A stretch of 64,000 nt of DNA, from contig JAJEHL010000007.1 in assembly GCA_022823725.1 (NCBI GenBank), forward strand, positions 24,434-88,433, read 5' to 3'. The stretch's first letter is position 1. Each line of letters opens with the position of its first letter. The translations under genes were made by a program, and so were the position numbers. The DNA comes from Candidatus Latescibacterota bacterium. Its GTDB lineage: Bacteria > Latescibacterota > UBA2968. Below, piece after piece: positions 16,528 to 26,149 of this stretch. The notes beneath the pieces were generated by a model that ran no database searches, was not told where the DNA came from, and saw only the letters and a list, made by a program, of their open reading frames with translations.

Positions 16528-17001
16528 ATGGACCGCGTTTACTTAACCAAAAACGGATATGAGAAAATTCGAACTGAGTTGATCCGTCTGCAAACCAAAG
16601 AACGACCAACTGTCATAGCGGCGATCAAAAAGGCACGCGAGTTTGGCGATCTGAGCGAAAACGCCGAATACCACGCAGCCAAAGAACGGCAGGCATTTCT
16701 GGAAAAGAAAATTGTCGAATTGCAAGAAAAACTCACGAACTCGGAAATTATCGACGAAAGCCAAATCCCCAAAGACAAAGCCTATTTGGGTGCAACAGTT
16801 AAATTACAGGATAAAAAAAATGGCAGAGAAATGCAGTACACGCTGGTCACTGTAGATGAAGCCGATTTTGATCAAAATAAAATATCGACGGCATCTCCCA
16901 TTGGCAAAGCTCTGTTGGGAAAACGCGTTGGCGAGGTCGTCGATGTACAGGTGCCCGTTGGCATACTCACTTATGAGATTCTCGATATATCGAGAGACTG
17001 A
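16528..17001 (+). CDS. greA: Transcription elongation factor GreA
   Basis: 157 residues, the usual GreA length. It binds RNA polymerase through its C-terminal domain and uses the N-terminal coiled coil to stimulate cleavage of backtracked RNA. The coiled coil carries the conserved REFGDLSENAEYHAAKERQ segment with the acidic tip residues D and E; the C-terminal FKBP-like domain has SPIGKALLGKRVGE. It is monocistronic, convergent to rplQ, and controlled by a promoter plus a leader hairpin. Confidence 0.97.
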   Translation: MDRVYLTKNGYEKIRTELIRLQTKERPTVIAAIKKAREFGDLSENAEYHAAKERQAFLEKKIVELQEKLTNSEIIDESQIPKDKAYLGATVKLQDKKNGREMQYTLVTVDEADFDQNKISTASPIGKALLGKRVGEVVDVQVPVGILTYEILDISRD

Positions 17002-17039
17002 GTTTTTTTACAAATTTTTTGTCTTTCAAATCACAAACA

Positions 17040-17075
17040 AAAAGGGCAAACCGACAGATGTCGGTTTGCCCTTTT
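17040..17075. terminator. Bidirectional terminator between greA and rplQ
   Basis: AAAAGGGCAAACCGACA/TGTCGGTTTGCCCTTTT with a two-base loop GA. The A- and T-runs make it work on both strands; it ends both greA and the long ribosomal cluster. Confidence 0.92.
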
Positions 17076-17090
17076 AAAATGCATAGATGG

Positions 17091-17537
17091 TCAAGCTTCT
17101 TTCTTCTTTTCTTCTCCAGCTTCCTCTTCTTCAGCAGAAGTATCAGACTCCGTTTCCACATCATCAGTTTCGGATATTGCGTCATCGCCGACCAGCTCAA
17201 TCAAACACAATTCGCTGCTGTCACCTCGTCTGGGACCGAGCTTGAGAATGCGCGTATATCCGCCACTTCGATCAGCAAATGAAGGGCCAATTTCTTCAAA
17301 TAACTTTGTGAGCACCACCTTATTCTGAATGCGTCGCAAGACTTGACGCCGCGCATGCAAGTCGCCACGCTTGGCAAAAGAGATCAATCGTTCAGCGACA
17401 CCGCGCAATTCTTTCGCCTTCGGCAGTGTAGTACGCACCTTGCCTTTGTCAAACAGAGATGTGGCCATATTGTTGAGCATGGCTTTTTTATGGCTCGCCG
17501 TGCGACCCAGCTTTCTGCCCCTTTTCCCGTGCCTCAT
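17091..17537 (-). CDS. rplQ: Ribosomal protein bL17
   Basis: 148 residues. The N-terminal MRHGKRGRKLGRTASHKKAML is the L17 signature and the core ends near residue 118 (GDSSELCLIELV). A tail of about 28 residues, rich in Asp/Glu, follows; many L17 proteins lack it. It is the last gene of the alpha-operon part, 11 bases after rpoA, and is followed by a strong terminator. Confidence 0.98.
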   Translation of the reverse strand: MRHGKRGRKLGRTASHKKAMLNNMATSLFDKGKVRTTLPKAKELRGVAERLISFAKRGDLHARRQVLRRIQNKVVLTKLFEEIGPSFADRSGGYTRILKLGPRRGDSSELCLIELVGDDAISETDDVETESDTSAEEEEAGEEKKKEA

Positions 17538-17548
17538 TGGTTTCCTCG

Positions 17549-18565
17549 TTAAAATTCGTCGTCCAAAATCGAGATGTGATCAGATTCGGCAGCGACATCT
17601 TGATATTTGCTTACATCAATGCCAAATGCAATGCCTAAATCTTCGAGAATAGCTGTCAATTCATTGAGCGATTTACGGCCAAAATTGCGGAATTTGAGCA
17701 TTTCGTTTTCCGTTTTTTGAACGAGATCTTCAAGTGTTATAATATTGGCAGCTTTTAAGCAATTGGCCGACCGCACCGACAATTCCAACTCATCTACAGG
17801 CCTCTTGAGCAGTGTTGCAATGCGGCGCGTTTCCTCATCGACAACTTCTTCCAATTCTTCTTCTGGCTCTTCTTCAAAGTTGATAAACAACTCGAGATGG
17901 TCTTTCAATATGCTCGCGGCATGCGCCACTGCATCATCGGGGCGCACAACGCTGTTTGTCCAAACAGCCAATGAAAGTTTATCGTAGTCAGTCTGCTGTC
18001 CCACTCGCGCATTATCGACTTCATAATGCACTTTGCGGATTGGGGAAAAAGCAGCATCCAGCACAATAGTCCCCATGGGCTGCTCTATCTGCTTGTTCGC
18101 CTCTGCCAGCACATAGCCCCGGCCTTTTCCAACAGTGACTTCCATGTCGAGCACACCGTCTTTGTCGAGTGTTGCAATATGCAAATCGGGATTCATCACT
18201 TCGACATCAGCATCGACTTGCAGATCGCCAGCCACGAGTTTTCCCGGTCCTTCTTTTTTTACATATAGCAGTTTGTCTGCATCTGTATGCACGCGCAAAC
18301 AAATTTCCTTGAGATTTAGAACGATTTCCGTCACATCTTCCTCGACGCCCTCAACCACGGTAAACTCGTGCTGAATCCCTTCAATTTTCACAGCTTTAAC
18401 AGCTGCCCCCTCAATAGAGGAGAGCAAAACGCGGCGCAGTGCATTCCCAATCGTAGCACCAAACCCGCGCTCAAGAGGTTGAACACTAAACAGACCGTAA
18501 TTGTCACTCAGGCTTTCTTCATCGATCTGTACAAATCGAGGCATTTGAAAATTTTTCACGTCCAT
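17549..18565 (-). CDS. rpoA: RNA polymerase alpha subunit
   Basis: 338 residues. The N-terminal assembly domain shows EESLSDNYG and ERGFGATIGNALRRVLLSSI; the C-terminal domain (about 255-325) has LSVRSANCLKAANI, the DNA- and activator-binding helix. An earlier ATG overlaps the rpsD stop, but the one at 18565 has AGGAG eight bases upstream and fits the family N-terminus. It seeds assembly of the core polymerase, whose beta and beta' genes lie in the same cluster. Confidence 0.98.
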   Translation of the reverse strand: MDVKNFQMPRFVQIDEESLSDNYGLFSVQPLERGFGATIGNALRRVLLSSIEGAAVKAVKIEGIQHEFTVVEGVEEDVTEIVLNLKEICLRVHTDADKLLYVKKEGPGKLVAGDLQVDADVEVMNPDLHIATLDKDGVLDMEVTVGKGRGYVLAEANKQIEQPMGTIVLDAAFSPIRKVHYEVDNARVGQQTDYDKLSLAVWTNSVVRPDDAVAHAASILKDHLELFINFEEEPEEELEEVVDEETRRIATLLKRPVDELELSVRSANCLKAANIITLEDLVQKTENEMLKFRNFGRKSLNELTAILEDLGIAFGIDVSKYQDVAAESDHISILDDEF

Positions 18566-18591
18566 AAACAAAAGCTCCTGGTGCGCGTCCA

Positions 18592-19221
18592 TTACTTGGA
18601 GTAAAGCTCAACAATGAGCTGCTCTTCAACAGGCGTCGGTATATCATCTCGCTTTGGATATTCTACAAGCGTACCACTCAAATTCACTTTATCTACCGAA
18701 AGCCAGGACGACTGACCTCCATCACCTGTGCGCTTGAGTGCATCGTGAATAAGTTGCAATTGGCGACTTCTTTCTCGCACCTGCACAGTATCTCCCGGCG
18801 AAACCTGGAATGAGGGAATATCCACGGTTCGTCCATTGACAGCAATGTGGCGATGTCTCACGAGTTGCCGCGCTGATTTTCGAGATGGCGCAAAACCCAA
18901 ACGATATATCATGTTGTCCAGGCGACATTCGAGCATCTGCAAAAGCAACTCACCCGTCACACCCTTTCTGCGAGCGGCTTTTGAATAATACGTGCGAAAC
19001 TGGTTTTCCAGCACGCCGTAGATACGCTTTGTTTTTTGTTTTTCTCGGAGTTGAAGTGCGTATTCCGATGGCTTTCGACGCATGTTTTGTCCATGCATGC
19101 CGGGCGCATAACTTCGTCGGTCAAATGAACATTTGTCCATTTGACATCGCGCACCTTTGAGAAACAATTTCATACCTTCTCGTCGGCACAATTTACAACT
19201 TGAGCCAGTGTATCTCGCCAT
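18592..19221 (-). CDS. rpsD: Ribosomal protein uS4 (zinc-binding form)
   Basis: 209 residues. It nucleates 30S assembly on 16S rRNA and often autoregulates the alpha operon. The N-terminus has four cysteines (C9, C12, C26, C31) in the zinc-binding arrangement, and the S4 RNA-binding domain is seen in RLDNMIYRLGFAPSRKSARQLVRHRHI. It lies 23 bases after rpsK and ends just before rpoA. Confidence 0.98.
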   Translation of the reverse strand: MARYTGSSCKLCRREGMKLFLKGARCQMDKCSFDRRSYAPGMHGQNMRRKPSEYALQLREKQKTKRIYGVLENQFRTYYSKAARRKGVTGELLLQMLECRLDNMIYRLGFAPSRKSARQLVRHRHIAVNGRTVDIPSFQVSPGDTVQVRERSRQLQLIHDALKRTGDGGQSSWLSVDKVNLSGTLVEYPKRDDIPTPVEEQLIVELYSK

Positions 19222-19244
19222 TCAATATCTCCCTGTTTTCTGTG

Positions 19245-19628
19245 TTAAACGCGCCGCCGCTTAGGAGGACGGCACCCATTGTGTGGAATTGGCGTAACAT
19301 CTTTGATCGCTGAAATTTCCAATCCGGCCCCCTGTAGCGATCGCACGGCGGCTTCTCGTCCAACGCCAGGTCCTTTGACCCAGACTTCCACCCGACGCAA
19401 ACCCATTGCCATCGCCTCTCGCGCCGCATCCGTAGCAGCCAGCTGAGCAGCATAGGGTGTGCTTTTTCTCGATCCCTTAAACCCCACTTTTCCCGTTGAT
19501 GACCAGGAAATAACTCTGCCTTCACGATCACTCAGGGTGACAATAGTATTGTTAAAACTGGCATTGACGTGTGCGACGCCATGGGCTTCAACGCGTCTAT
19601 TTCGTCGTCTCCCTCTTCTGACTGCCAA
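19245..19628 (-). CDS. rpsK: Ribosomal protein uS11, TTG start
   Basis: 127 residues when begun at the TTG at 19628, which has AAGGAGG upstream and gives the family N-terminus ([17 protein letters not shown]). A longer frame would overlap rpsM by about 60 bases and add a tail not typical of S11. The core reads [17 protein letters not shown] and the C-terminus [13 protein letters not shown]. It helps to shape the mRNA exit region of the 30S platform. Confidence 0.95.
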   Translation of the reverse strand: MAVRRGRRRNRRVEAHGVAHVNASFNNTIVTLSDREGRVISWSSTGKVGFKGSRKSTPYAAQLAATDAAREAMAMGLRRVEVWVKGPGVGREAAVRSLQGAGLEISAIKDVTPIPHNGCRPPKRRRV

Positions 19629-19659
19629 ACGACTCCTCCTTTGATTGTCCTGCGTTTTG

Positions 19660-20034
19660 TTATACAGTTCGTCTTCGACTGCCAATACTGGGTTTCTTTC
19701 CCTTGCGCGTCCTGGCATTGGTGCGCGTTCGCTGGCCTCTCACCGGCAATCCCCGACGCCACCGCAAACCGCGATAGCATCCAATATCCATCAATCGCTT
19801 GATGTTCATTGCAACTTCGCTTCGCAGGTTTCCTTCAACCTTGTATTCGCCTTCAACAACTGAGCGCAATTTAGCGACTTCCTCATCAGTCAAAGTATCT
19901 ACGCGCGTATCAGGCGAAATCTGTGTCTGTGTCAAAATTTTTTGTGACGTACTCAAACCTATGCCCAAAATATATGTCAACGCAACTTCCACGCGCTTTT
20001 CTCTGGGAATATCTACACCTGCAATTCGGGCCAT
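19660..20034 (-). CDS. rpsM: Ribosomal protein uS13
   Basis: 124 residues. The N-terminus [22 protein letters not shown] and the Arg-rich C-terminus ([19 protein letters not shown]) are diagnostic. It sits in the head of the 30S subunit and contacts the P-site tRNA and 50S. It follows rpmJ directly, the usual head of the alpha operon. Confidence 0.98.
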   Translation of the reverse strand: MARIAGVDIPREKRVEVALTYILGIGLSTSQKILTQTQISPDTRVDTLTDEEVAKLRSVVEGEYKVEGNLRSEVAMNIKRLMDIGCYRGLRWRRGLPVRGQRTRTNARTRKGKKPSIGSRRRTV

Positions 20035-20055
20035 GTTATTGCGTCTCCTATGAGG

Positions 20056-20172
20056 TTATCCCTGTCGCTGTTTATGTCGCGGGTTGACTTTGCAAATCAC
20101 GCGCACAACACCGCGACGGCGAATAATTTTGCAGTGATTGCAACGACGGCGAACAGATGATTGGACTTTCAT
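20056..20172 (-). CDS. rpmJ: Ribosomal protein bL36 (zinc-binding form)
   Basis: 38 codons. The product starts [19 protein letters not shown] and has the Cys-x2-Cys ... Cys-x5-His zinc ligands of the C+ form (C11, C14, C27, H33). It lies between secY and rpsM. In many bacteria adk, map and infA are found between secY and rpmJ, and all three are missing here. Confidence 0.95.
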   Translation of the reverse strand: MKVQSSVRRRCNHCKIIRRRGVVRVICKVNPRHKQRQG

Positions 20173-20199
20173 AAATAAATCTCCAGCATGTAAAATAAA

Positions 20200-21543
20200 T
20201 CAGGCTCGGCGCCCTCGAATACGACCTTTTTTCATAAACCCATCGTAGTGGCGCATCAACAAATGCGATTCAACCTGCTGTAAAGTATCGAGTGCCACAC
20301 CGACCATAATCAACAAACCCGTGCCGCCAAACACTTGTTCGAGGCCTGGATGAACCCCCATAGAATTAATAATAAAGTATGGGCCAACGGCTATTGCAGC
20401 TAAGAAAATCGCACCTGGCATGTTGATTCGCGTAAGCACCCGGTCAATAAAGTCTGAGGTGCGTTTGCCCGGTCTGACGCCGGGAATAAATCCGCCTTGC
20501 CGTTTCATATTATCAGCCAAATCAATCGGATTAAACACAATGGCAGTATAGAAGTAGGCAAAGAAAATGACCAGCAATGAGTAAATCGACCAGTAGGGCA
20601 ATGACACCCAGGACATACTCGGCGTAAAAGCGGCCGCGAAATTTTGCATAAATTCATTATTAGGAGCAAATCCGGCCATTGTTGCAGGTAAAAACATAAT
20701 GGCCTGAGCAAAAATAATAGGCATCACGCCAGAAGTATTGACTTTAAGCGGTATATGTGTGCTTTGCCCACCATATACCCGCCGCCCAACGACGCGTTTT
20801 GCGTATTGTACCGGAATTCTACGCGTACCCTGTGTAATGAGCACCACCAGGGCAGTCAATGCAACAACGATAACTAAAACAGCTATTTCGATCAAAATTG
20901 GTTTGTCATTGGTCACAAAATCCCGATATTCCTGCCGCACGACAAAGGGCAATGCCGCAATAATGCCAATAAAAATGAGTAGCGACATCCCATTGCCGAT
21001 GCCGTGTGCATCAATCTGTTCGCCCAACCACATAATAAACACGGTTCCGGCAGTAATTGTCAATACAGTCAACAGACGGAAGCCCCACCCGGGATAGAGT
21101 ACGACCGAAAGGCCAGTTTCTGGCGACTGAAGGCTTTCCAGAAAAAAGCTCACGCCCAGAGACTGCGCTGCTGCCAGTGCAACTGTGCCATACCGCGTAT
21201 ATTGAATAATTTTTTTGCGCCCTGCTTCACCTTCTTTTTGCAACTTTTGGAGGGATGGCACCACAGCACCCATCAATTGAAAAATAATGGACGCACTAAT
21301 ATAAGGCATAATACCCAGAGCAAATACCGTTGCACGGGTAAACGCCCCACCTACAAACATGTCGTAGAGGCCAAAGATCGTCTGGCTGGTGCCTGCAAAA
21401 AATTCACCCAGAGCAACCCGATCTATCCCGGGTATGGGAATCTGCCCACCCAGGCGATAAATCGCCAGAATACCCAGGGTAAATAATACCTTATTTCGCA
21501 GTTCCGGAATCTTAAAAACGCTCTTGACGCTCTCGAGCAACAC
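20200..21543 (-). CDS. secY: Preprotein translocase subunit SecY
   Basis: About 447 residues with ten hydrophobic segments; forms the protein-conducting channel with SecE (61 codons, at 45615) and SecG. Conserved stretches include FTLGILAIYRLGGQIPIPG, the GIGNGMSLLIF motif, and GMKRQGGFIPGVRPGKRT-type cytosolic loop (here NMKRQGGFIPGVRPG). The start is GTG at 21543, or the TTG three bases later, which is better placed relative to GAGGAGG; no ATG fits. Confidence 0.97.
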   Translation of the reverse strand: MLLESVKSVFKIPELRNKVLFTLGILAIYRLGGQIPIPGIDRVALGEFFAGTSQTIFGLYDMFVGGAFTRATVFALGIMPYISASIIFQLMGAVVPSLQKLQKEGEAGRKKIIQYTRYGTVALAAAQSLGVSFFLESLQSPETGLSVVLYPGWGFRLLTVLTITAGTVFIMWLGEQIDAHGIGNGMSLLIFIGIIAALPFVVRQEYRDFVTNDKPILIEIAVLVIVVALTALVVLITQGTRRIPVQYAKRVVGRRVYGGQSTHIPLKVNTSGVMPIIFAQAIMFLPATMAGFAPNNEFMQNFAAAFTPSMSWVSLPYWSIYSLLVIFFAYFYTAIVFNPIDLADNMKRQGGFIPGVRPGKRTSDFIDRVLTRINMPGAIFLAAIAVGPYFIINSMGVHPGLEQVFGGTGLLIMVGVALDTLQQVESHLLMRHYDGFMKKGRIRGRRA

Positions 21544-21562
21544 CGCCTCCTCTCAGCCGTGC

Positions 21563-22027
21563 TCAGTCGGTTTTGGCCGCGCCACCGATGTTGGCCTCAA
21601 CTTGTCCCCCAGCTGCAAGAATTTTTTTTGCTGCTGCAGCTGATATCGCCTGAACCCGAATCTGTAATGGTGCAGAAATTTCGCCTCGCCCCAAAATTTT
21701 CACAGGGCGTTTTGTAGAGGCAATTAAATCTGCGTTTTTGAGCACTTCAGGGGTAATCTCACCCGAAAGTTCTCTTTCCGCCAGGTCGTCGAGATTTACG
21801 ATCTGATAGGTCACCCGAAAAGGATTGTTAAACCCAACTTTCGGCAAGCGCTGCTGCAGGGGCATTTGTCCCCCTTCAAACCAAACTTTGCGCTTGGATC
21901 CCGAGCGCGCCCGCTGTCCTTTGTGCCCTTTACCCGCAGTTTTACCTGTTCCAGAGCCAGGACCAATGCCCAAACGTTTCTTCTTAAAAGTTGCCCCTTT
22001 GGGCGGAGAGAGATTCCCAAGTTTCAT
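21563..22027 (-). CDS. rplO: Ribosomal protein uL15
   Basis: 154 residues from the ATG at 22027 (MKLGNLSPPKGA), the normal family start; a longer frame would overlap rpmD. The Gly/Lys-rich segment GIGPGSGTGKTAGKGHKGQ and FEGGQMPLQQRLPK are characteristic. It is a late-assembling 50S protein in the spc order rpmD-rplO-secY. Confidence 0.97.
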   Translation of the reverse strand: MKLGNLSPPKGATFKKKRLGIGPGSGTGKTAGKGHKGQRARSGSKRKVWFEGGQMPLQQRLPKVGFNNPFRVTYQIVNLDDLAERELSGEITPEVLKNADLIASTKRPVKILGRGEISAPLQIRVQAISAAAAKKILAAGGQVEANIGGAAKTD

Positions 22028-22043
22028 TCTCACATCCCGCGTT

Positions 22044-22232
22044 TTATGTTTCTTCAACTATGACCAGATGTGCAACGGTCGCCAACATACCGCGCAATTG
22101 AGGAGAGTCAGCGTGTTCCACAGTATGCCGAATGCGGCGAATTCCCAACGCATCCAGAGTTTGTTGTTGTTGTTTTTGTCGCTTAATTGCACTGCGAATT
22201 TGTGTAATCCGCAGTATTTTTTGTTCGCCCAT
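22044..22232 (-). CDS. rpmD: Ribosomal protein uL30
   Basis: 62 residues, small 50S protein. The core ITQIRSAIKRQKQQQQTLDALGIRRI and the closing VEHADSPQLRGMLATVAHLV fit L30. The ATG overlaps the rpsE stop as TGATG, so translation is coupled. Confidence 0.95.
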   Translation of the reverse strand: MGEQKILRITQIRSAIKRQKQQQQTLDALGIRRIRHTVEHADSPQLRGMLATVAHLVIVEET

Positions 22233-22750
22233 CACTGCCCCCGTACAGAAACCAATTCGGATTCATCTACACCGCGCAATAATGCAAACATTCTCGCATC
22301 TTTCAACCGCGTCAATCCCTCCATCGCAGCTTTAACGGCATTCTGGGGGTTTTGCGACCCCAATGACTTTGTCAACACATTGTGAACGCCAGCCAGTTCC
22401 AAAACCGCACGCACACCACCTCCTGCAATAATACCCGTGCCGGGTGCGGCGGGTTTGAGCAAAACGCGAGAAGCACCAAACTTTCCAATAATCTCGTGCG
22501 GCAATGTACCATCAACGACTGGCACGCGCACCAGATTCTTTTTTGCCTCATCAGCAGCTTTGCGAATGGCTTCAGAGACTTCGCCCGCTTTCCCCATCCC
22601 AATGCCTACAATACCTTTTTTATCACCAATTACACAAAGCGCGTTAAAAGCAAAACGCCGTCCACCTTTGCGAACGTGAGAGACCCGCTTAATGCTGTTG
22701 TTGATGACGATTTCCGTCAGGTCTAAACCCGTGGCTTCAATTCTGCCCAA
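22232..22750 (-). CDS. rpsE: Ribosomal protein uS5, TTG start
   Basis: 172 residues. The double-stranded RNA-binding part has [20 protein letters not shown] and [17 protein letters not shown], and the C-terminal part [22 protein letters not shown]. The start is TTG with AAGGAG six bases before it. S5 contributes to decoding accuracy at the mRNA entry site. Confidence 0.97.
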   Translation of the reverse strand: MGRIEATGLDLTEIVINNSIKRVSHVRKGGRRFAFNALCVIGDKKGIVGIGMGKAGEVSEAIRKAADEAKKNLVRVPVVDGTLPHEIIGKFGASRVLLKPAAPGTGIIAGGGVRAVLELAGVHNVLTKSLGSQNPQNAVKAAMEGLTRLKDARMFALLRGVDESELVSVRGQ

Positions 22751-22766
22751 AATCGACTCCTTAACA

Positions 22767-23141
22767 TTAAAATTTCAATCCGCCTTCGCGTGCACCTTCT
22801 GCCAATGCTTTGATACGGCCGTGATAGAGATAACCGGCACGGTCAAAAACAACCTGCGAAATTCCAGCTTCCTGCGCTCTTACAGCCAAAGCTTTGCCCA
22901 CCTCGCGACTCATATTGCATTTGCCTTCAACAGTTTTTAACTGATCTTTGAGTTGCGGAGTATTTGAGGATATCCCCATTAGAGAACGTCCATTCACATC
23001 ATCAATCAATTGCGCCTGAATATGTTTCAGGCTCCTAAAAATCGTCAGACGCGGGCGATCAGCCGTTCCCATAAGTCTCTTTCTAATACGCATTTGACGG
23101 CGCTTGTGCATCTTTGTCTTTTTAATTTGCTTGTTTGCCAT
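22767..23141 (-). CDS. rplR: Ribosomal protein uL18
   Basis: 124 residues. It binds 5S rRNA with L5. Lys/Arg-rich N-terminus ([16 protein letters not shown]), then [20 protein letters not shown] and the C-terminal [22 protein letters not shown] are typical. Located between rplF and rpsE as in most spc operons. Confidence 0.97.
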   Translation of the reverse strand: MANKQIKKTKMHKRRQMRIRKRLMGTADRPRLTIFRSLKHIQAQLIDDVNGRSLMGISSNTPQLKDQLKTVEGKCNMSREVGKALAVRAQEAGISQVVFDRAGYLYHGRIKALAEGAREGGLKF

Positions 23142-23155
23142 TACAACCTCAAAGT

Positions 23156-23722
23156 TTAAGCTACTGCGGCCTTGCCAGCCTTGCGCCTCACATATTCGCC
23201 GTTATAGCGGATACCTTTTCCCTTATAGGGTTCGGGAGGCCGAATACTTCGGATGTTCGCCGCTGTGCGTCCCACGAGTTCTTTGTCGGCCCCACTGACC
23301 TTAACCAGCGCCTGAGAATTTTCTATCTCAGCGGGAGGGGCATCGATACTAAATTCAATTCCCTGAGGAGCTTCAACCGTCACTGTATGGCTGAACCCCA
23401 CGTTGATGTCCAAATTCTTCCCTTTCATATCTGCGCGATATCCCACCCCAACAACTACCAGTTGCTTCTCAAAACCAGCCGAAACGCCCTGAACTGCATT
23501 TGCCAATAAGGCACGCGTGAGACCCCAAATAGATTTGTGATGCCGATCTTCGGGATCTTGTACCGTAACGGAAAGGGATTCGCCCTCTTGATTGACTTGA
23601 GTGAGCGGATGTAAAGGCACCTGTAAAGTCCCTTTGGGCCCTTTTATTTCCGCCTGTGTGTCCCCTAATTGCACATTGACGCCACCTGGAACGTCAATCG
23701 GCTGTTGACCTATTCTCGACAC
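23156..23722 (-). CDS. rplF: Ribosomal protein uL6, GTG start
   Basis: 188 residues from GTG at 23722, which has AAGGAG six bases upstream and gives the family start (M)SRIGQQPIDVP. The end PEPYKGKGIRYNGEYVRRKAGKA is the L6 signature. It lies near the factor-binding site of the 50S subunit. A longer frame into rpsH has no ribosome-binding site. Confidence 0.96.
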   Translation of the reverse strand: MSRIGQQPIDVPGGVNVQLGDTQAEIKGPKGTLQVPLHPLTQVNQEGESLSVTVQDPEDRHHKSIWGLTRALLANAVQGVSAGFEKQLVVVGVGYRADMKGKNLDINVGFSHTVTVEAPQGIEFSIDAPPAEIENSQALVKVSGADKELVGRTAANIRSIRPPEPYKGKGIRYNGEYVRRKAGKAAVA

Positions 23723-23742
23723 GATGCACTCCTTCCAGACCT

Positions 23743-24138
23743 CTACCAAACGCTGCAAATAACTTCACCACCAACACCTTCTCGACGCGCAGTACGATCA
23801 GTCAAAACACCTCGTGATGTCGATAAAATAGCGACACCTAATCCATTGAGTATTCGAGGAATTTCGTCTTTGCTCACATATTTTCGCAAACCGGGGCGAC
23901 TTTCGCGCTTCACCCCTTGAATCGCGCTTTCCTCGTCGGAACTGTATTTGAGATAAAGGCGTAAATAACCCTGTCGGTTGTCATCAATATACGCATAATT
24001 GTGAACAAAGCCGCTTTCTTTTAAAATCCGGGCAATTTCGCGCTTCATCCTGGAACTCGGAATATCCACTTTGCGATGTCCAGCGCGACATGCATTGCGC
24101 ACACGCGTCAACATATCGGCTATTGGATCCGTCATCAT
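23743..24138 (-). CDS. rpsH: Ribosomal protein uS8
   Basis: 131 residues. MTDPIADMLTRVRNA and the C-terminal GLGVAILSTSRGVLTDRTAR are the family signatures. Two ATGs stand side by side; the first is preferred for spacing from GGGGGAAG. S8 binds 16S rRNA early and is the translational repressor of spc operons in other bacteria. Confidence 0.96.
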   Translation of the reverse strand: MMTDPIADMLTRVRNACRAGHRKVDIPSSRMKREIARILKESGFVHNYAYIDDNRQGYLRLYLKYSSDEESAIQGVKRESRPGLRKYVSKDEIPRILNGLGVAILSTSRGVLTDRTARREGVGGEVICSVW

Positions 24139-24155
24139 GTGTGCTTCCCCCTCAA

Positions 24156-24341
24156 TTACCAACTTGCTTTTGTCACGCCGGGAATCTCACCAGCGAGAGC
24201 CAACTCGCGAAAACATATACGACAAATCCCAAATTTGCGCAAATAACCACGTGGCCTGCCGCATCTGTGACATCGGTTATAGCGTCGGACCGCAAATTTC
24301 TGTTTGCGCTTTGCTTTGGCAATCATAGACTTTTTAGCCAT
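24156..24341 (-). CDS. rpsN: Ribosomal protein uS14, zinc-binding short form
   Basis: 61 residues, the short type with [21 protein letters not shown], i.e. two Cys-x2-Cys pairs that bind zinc. It helps to assemble the 30S head. With S4 and L36 it makes three ribosomal proteins in the cluster in their zinc-binding forms. Confidence 0.97.
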   Translation of the reverse strand: MAKKSMIAKAKRKQKFAVRRYNRCHRCGRPRGYLRKFGICRICFRELALAGEIPGVTKASW

Positions 24342-24372
24342 ATTAGACCTGACCTCGTGTTAATTCTTTTAT

Positions 24373-24921
24373 TTAATCTTGATTTTGAAACGGCATGCCC
24401 ATTCCGTTGAGCAGTTCAAAAGCCTCTTCATCGGTAGAGGCCGTGGTGACCAGGGTCACATCAAGGCCGCGAATTTTATCGATCTGATCGTAGTCAATTT
24501 CGGGAAAAATAATCTGTTCTTGAATGCCGACCGTATAGTTGCCTCGCCCATCAAATGAGCGTATTGAAAGGCCGCGAAAGTCGCGAATACGCGGCACAGA
24601 AAAATTAAAAAATCGATCGATAAATTCGTACATACGAGATCTGCGAAGGGTGACAGCACAACCAATGGGTACACCCTGTCGCAGCTTAAAATTTGAAACG
24701 GCTTTTCTCGCCCTGCGAATGGAGGGACGCTGTCCTGCAATGCGGGTCAAATCTTCAACAGCATTTTCGATGACCCTGGCATTGAGGACGGCTTCACCAA
24801 CGCCCATGTTTAAAACAACCTTTTCTAATTTGGGCACCTGCATGCGATTTTTATACCCAAACCGCTGGACGAGCGCAGGTACAACTTCATTTTCGTAGTA
24901 TTCTTGTAATCGGGTTGCCAT
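24373..24921 (-). CDS. rplE: Ribosomal protein uL5
   Basis: 182 residues. It binds 5S rRNA and forms the bridge to S13. Signatures are [18 protein letters not shown] and [20 protein letters not shown]. The ATG at 24921 has GAGG five bases upstream and gives [17 protein letters not shown]; a longer frame into rplX is rejected. Confidence 0.97.
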   Translation of the reverse strand: MATRLQEYYENEVVPALVQRFGYKNRMQVPKLEKVVLNMGVGEAVLNARVIENAVEDLTRIAGQRPSIRRARKAVSNFKLRQGVPIGCAVTLRRSRMYEFIDRFFNFSVPRIRDFRGLSIRSFDGRGNYTVGIQEQIIFPEIDYDQIDKIRGLDVTLVTTASTDEEAFELLNGMGMPFQNQD

Positions 24922-24931
24922 GTCGTCCTCG

Positions 24932-25252
24932 TTATTCAGCTTCGGGAATTTGCTCACCACTTTTTTGAGCAATTCGCACACGCACTCCGTCTTCAAGGCG
25001 TTGAATGCGAATCCTGGTCCGCTCATCGGTTTGCGGATCGACGATCATGAGATTGGACACATGCAAGGGCGCTTCCTTTTCCACAATGCCACCTTGCTGA
25101 TTATTGGGATTGGGTCGCGTATGGCGCTTGACATTGTTAATCCCTTCCACCAGCACGCGTTTTTTCTTTGGCCATACATTCAAAACGCGCCCGCGTTGAC
25201 CAGTATAAACACCGCTTATCACTTCAACTTGATCACCCTTGCGTATCTTCAT
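24932..25252 (-). CDS. rplX: Ribosomal protein uL24
   Basis: 106 residues. The KOW motif [20 protein letters not shown] opens the protein, followed by [21 protein letters not shown]. It is one of the two proteins that start 50S assembly and lies near the exit tunnel. Confidence 0.97.
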   Translation of the reverse strand: MKIRKGDQVEVISGVYTGQRGRVLNVWPKKKRVLVEGINNVKRHTRPNPNNQQGGIVEKEAPLHVSNLMIVDPQTDERTRIRIQRLEDGVRVRIAQKSGEQIPEAE

Positions 25253-25275
25253 CTCAACACACTTACCTTTCTTTC

Positions 25276-25644
25276 TTATATCACTTCAGGTGCCAAAGAT
25301 ACAATGCGCATAAATCGCCTCTCGCGCAACTCGCGGGCGACAGGTCCAAATATGCGCGTCCCTCGAAGTTCGCCTTCTTCGCTGATCAAAACAGCAGCGT
25401 TGTCATCAAATCGAATATAGGACCCATCTGCCCTTCGCGTCTCTTTCTTTGTACGGACGATCACGGCACGAGTAACATCACCGCGCTTTACACCGCTGTT
25501 TGGCTGTGCATCTTTAACTGAAACCACAACGGTATCACCGAGTTTGGCATACTTGCGTTTGGTGCCTCCTAAAATGCGAAAGCACATCACCTTTCGGGCT
25601 CCTGTATTATCCGCGCAATTTAATACCGAATATTCCTGGACCAT
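25276..25644 (-). CDS. rplN: Ribosomal protein uL14
   Basis: 122 residues, the exact family length. [19 protein letters not shown] and [27 protein letters not shown] are conserved. It forms an intersubunit bridge with 16S rRNA and contacts L19. Confidence 0.98.
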   Translation of the reverse strand: MVQEYSVLNCADNTGARKVMCFRILGGTKRKYAKLGDTVVVSVKDAQPNSGVKRGDVTRAVIVRTKKETRRADGSYIRFDDNAAVLISEEGELRGTRIFGPVARELRERRFMRIVSLAPEVI

Positions 25645-25655
25645 GTTTTCTCCGC

Positions 25656-25916
25656 CTAATGCGCCTTTTTGATAATTTCTACCAACCGCCAGCGTTTGGT
25701 CTTACTCAAAGGCCGCGTTTCAACAACCATCACTTCATCACCAGTTCTGGCTTCATTGCTCTCGTCATGTGCTGCCAATTTTGAACGTCTTTGCATAACT
25801 TTTCCATAAAGGGGGTGTGGCACCTGCCGCCGTACCTCAACGACAATTGTTTTATTAGATTTGTCGCTGACTACCAGCCCTACACGTGTTTTGCGATGTC
25901 TGCGAGTTTCCACCAT
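25656..25916 (-). CDS. rpsQ: Ribosomal protein uS17
   Basis: 86 residues. The OB-fold sequence [23 protein letters not shown] and the end [15 protein letters not shown] are typical. An early-binding 30S protein, placed between rpmC and rplN as usual. Confidence 0.98.
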   Translation of the reverse strand: MVETRRHRKTRVGLVVSDKSNKTIVVEVRRQVPHPLYGKVMQRRSKLAAHDESNEARTGDEVMVVETRPLSKTKRWRLVEIIKKAH

Positions 25917-25936
25917 ACAGCAATTCTCCTTAAAAA

Positions 25937-26149
25937 TTACGCATTGGGAAGTTCGCGAATACCCAACTCGTGTTCGCGCAACACGGTTTTTAGCCGAGCG
26001 AGATCCTTACAAGCATCTCGAAACGCAATTGGATTATCGAGCTGACGCGTAGCCAACTGAATGCGAAGATTCACAAGTTCATCTTCCTGTTCAGCAATTC
26101 TTTCCCTTACATCGCTTGCGGTTAGATCTCGAATTTCATTTGGTTTCAT
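25937..26149 (-). CDS. rpmC: Ribosomal protein uL29
   Basis: 70 residues, a two-helix hairpin: [21 protein letters not shown], then [17 protein letters not shown]. Located at the tunnel exit. The start overlaps the rplP stop as ATGA. Confidence 0.97.
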   Translation of the reverse strand: MKPNEIRDLTASDVRERIAEQEDELVNLRIQLATRQLDNPIAFRDACKDLARLKTVLREHELGIRELPNA

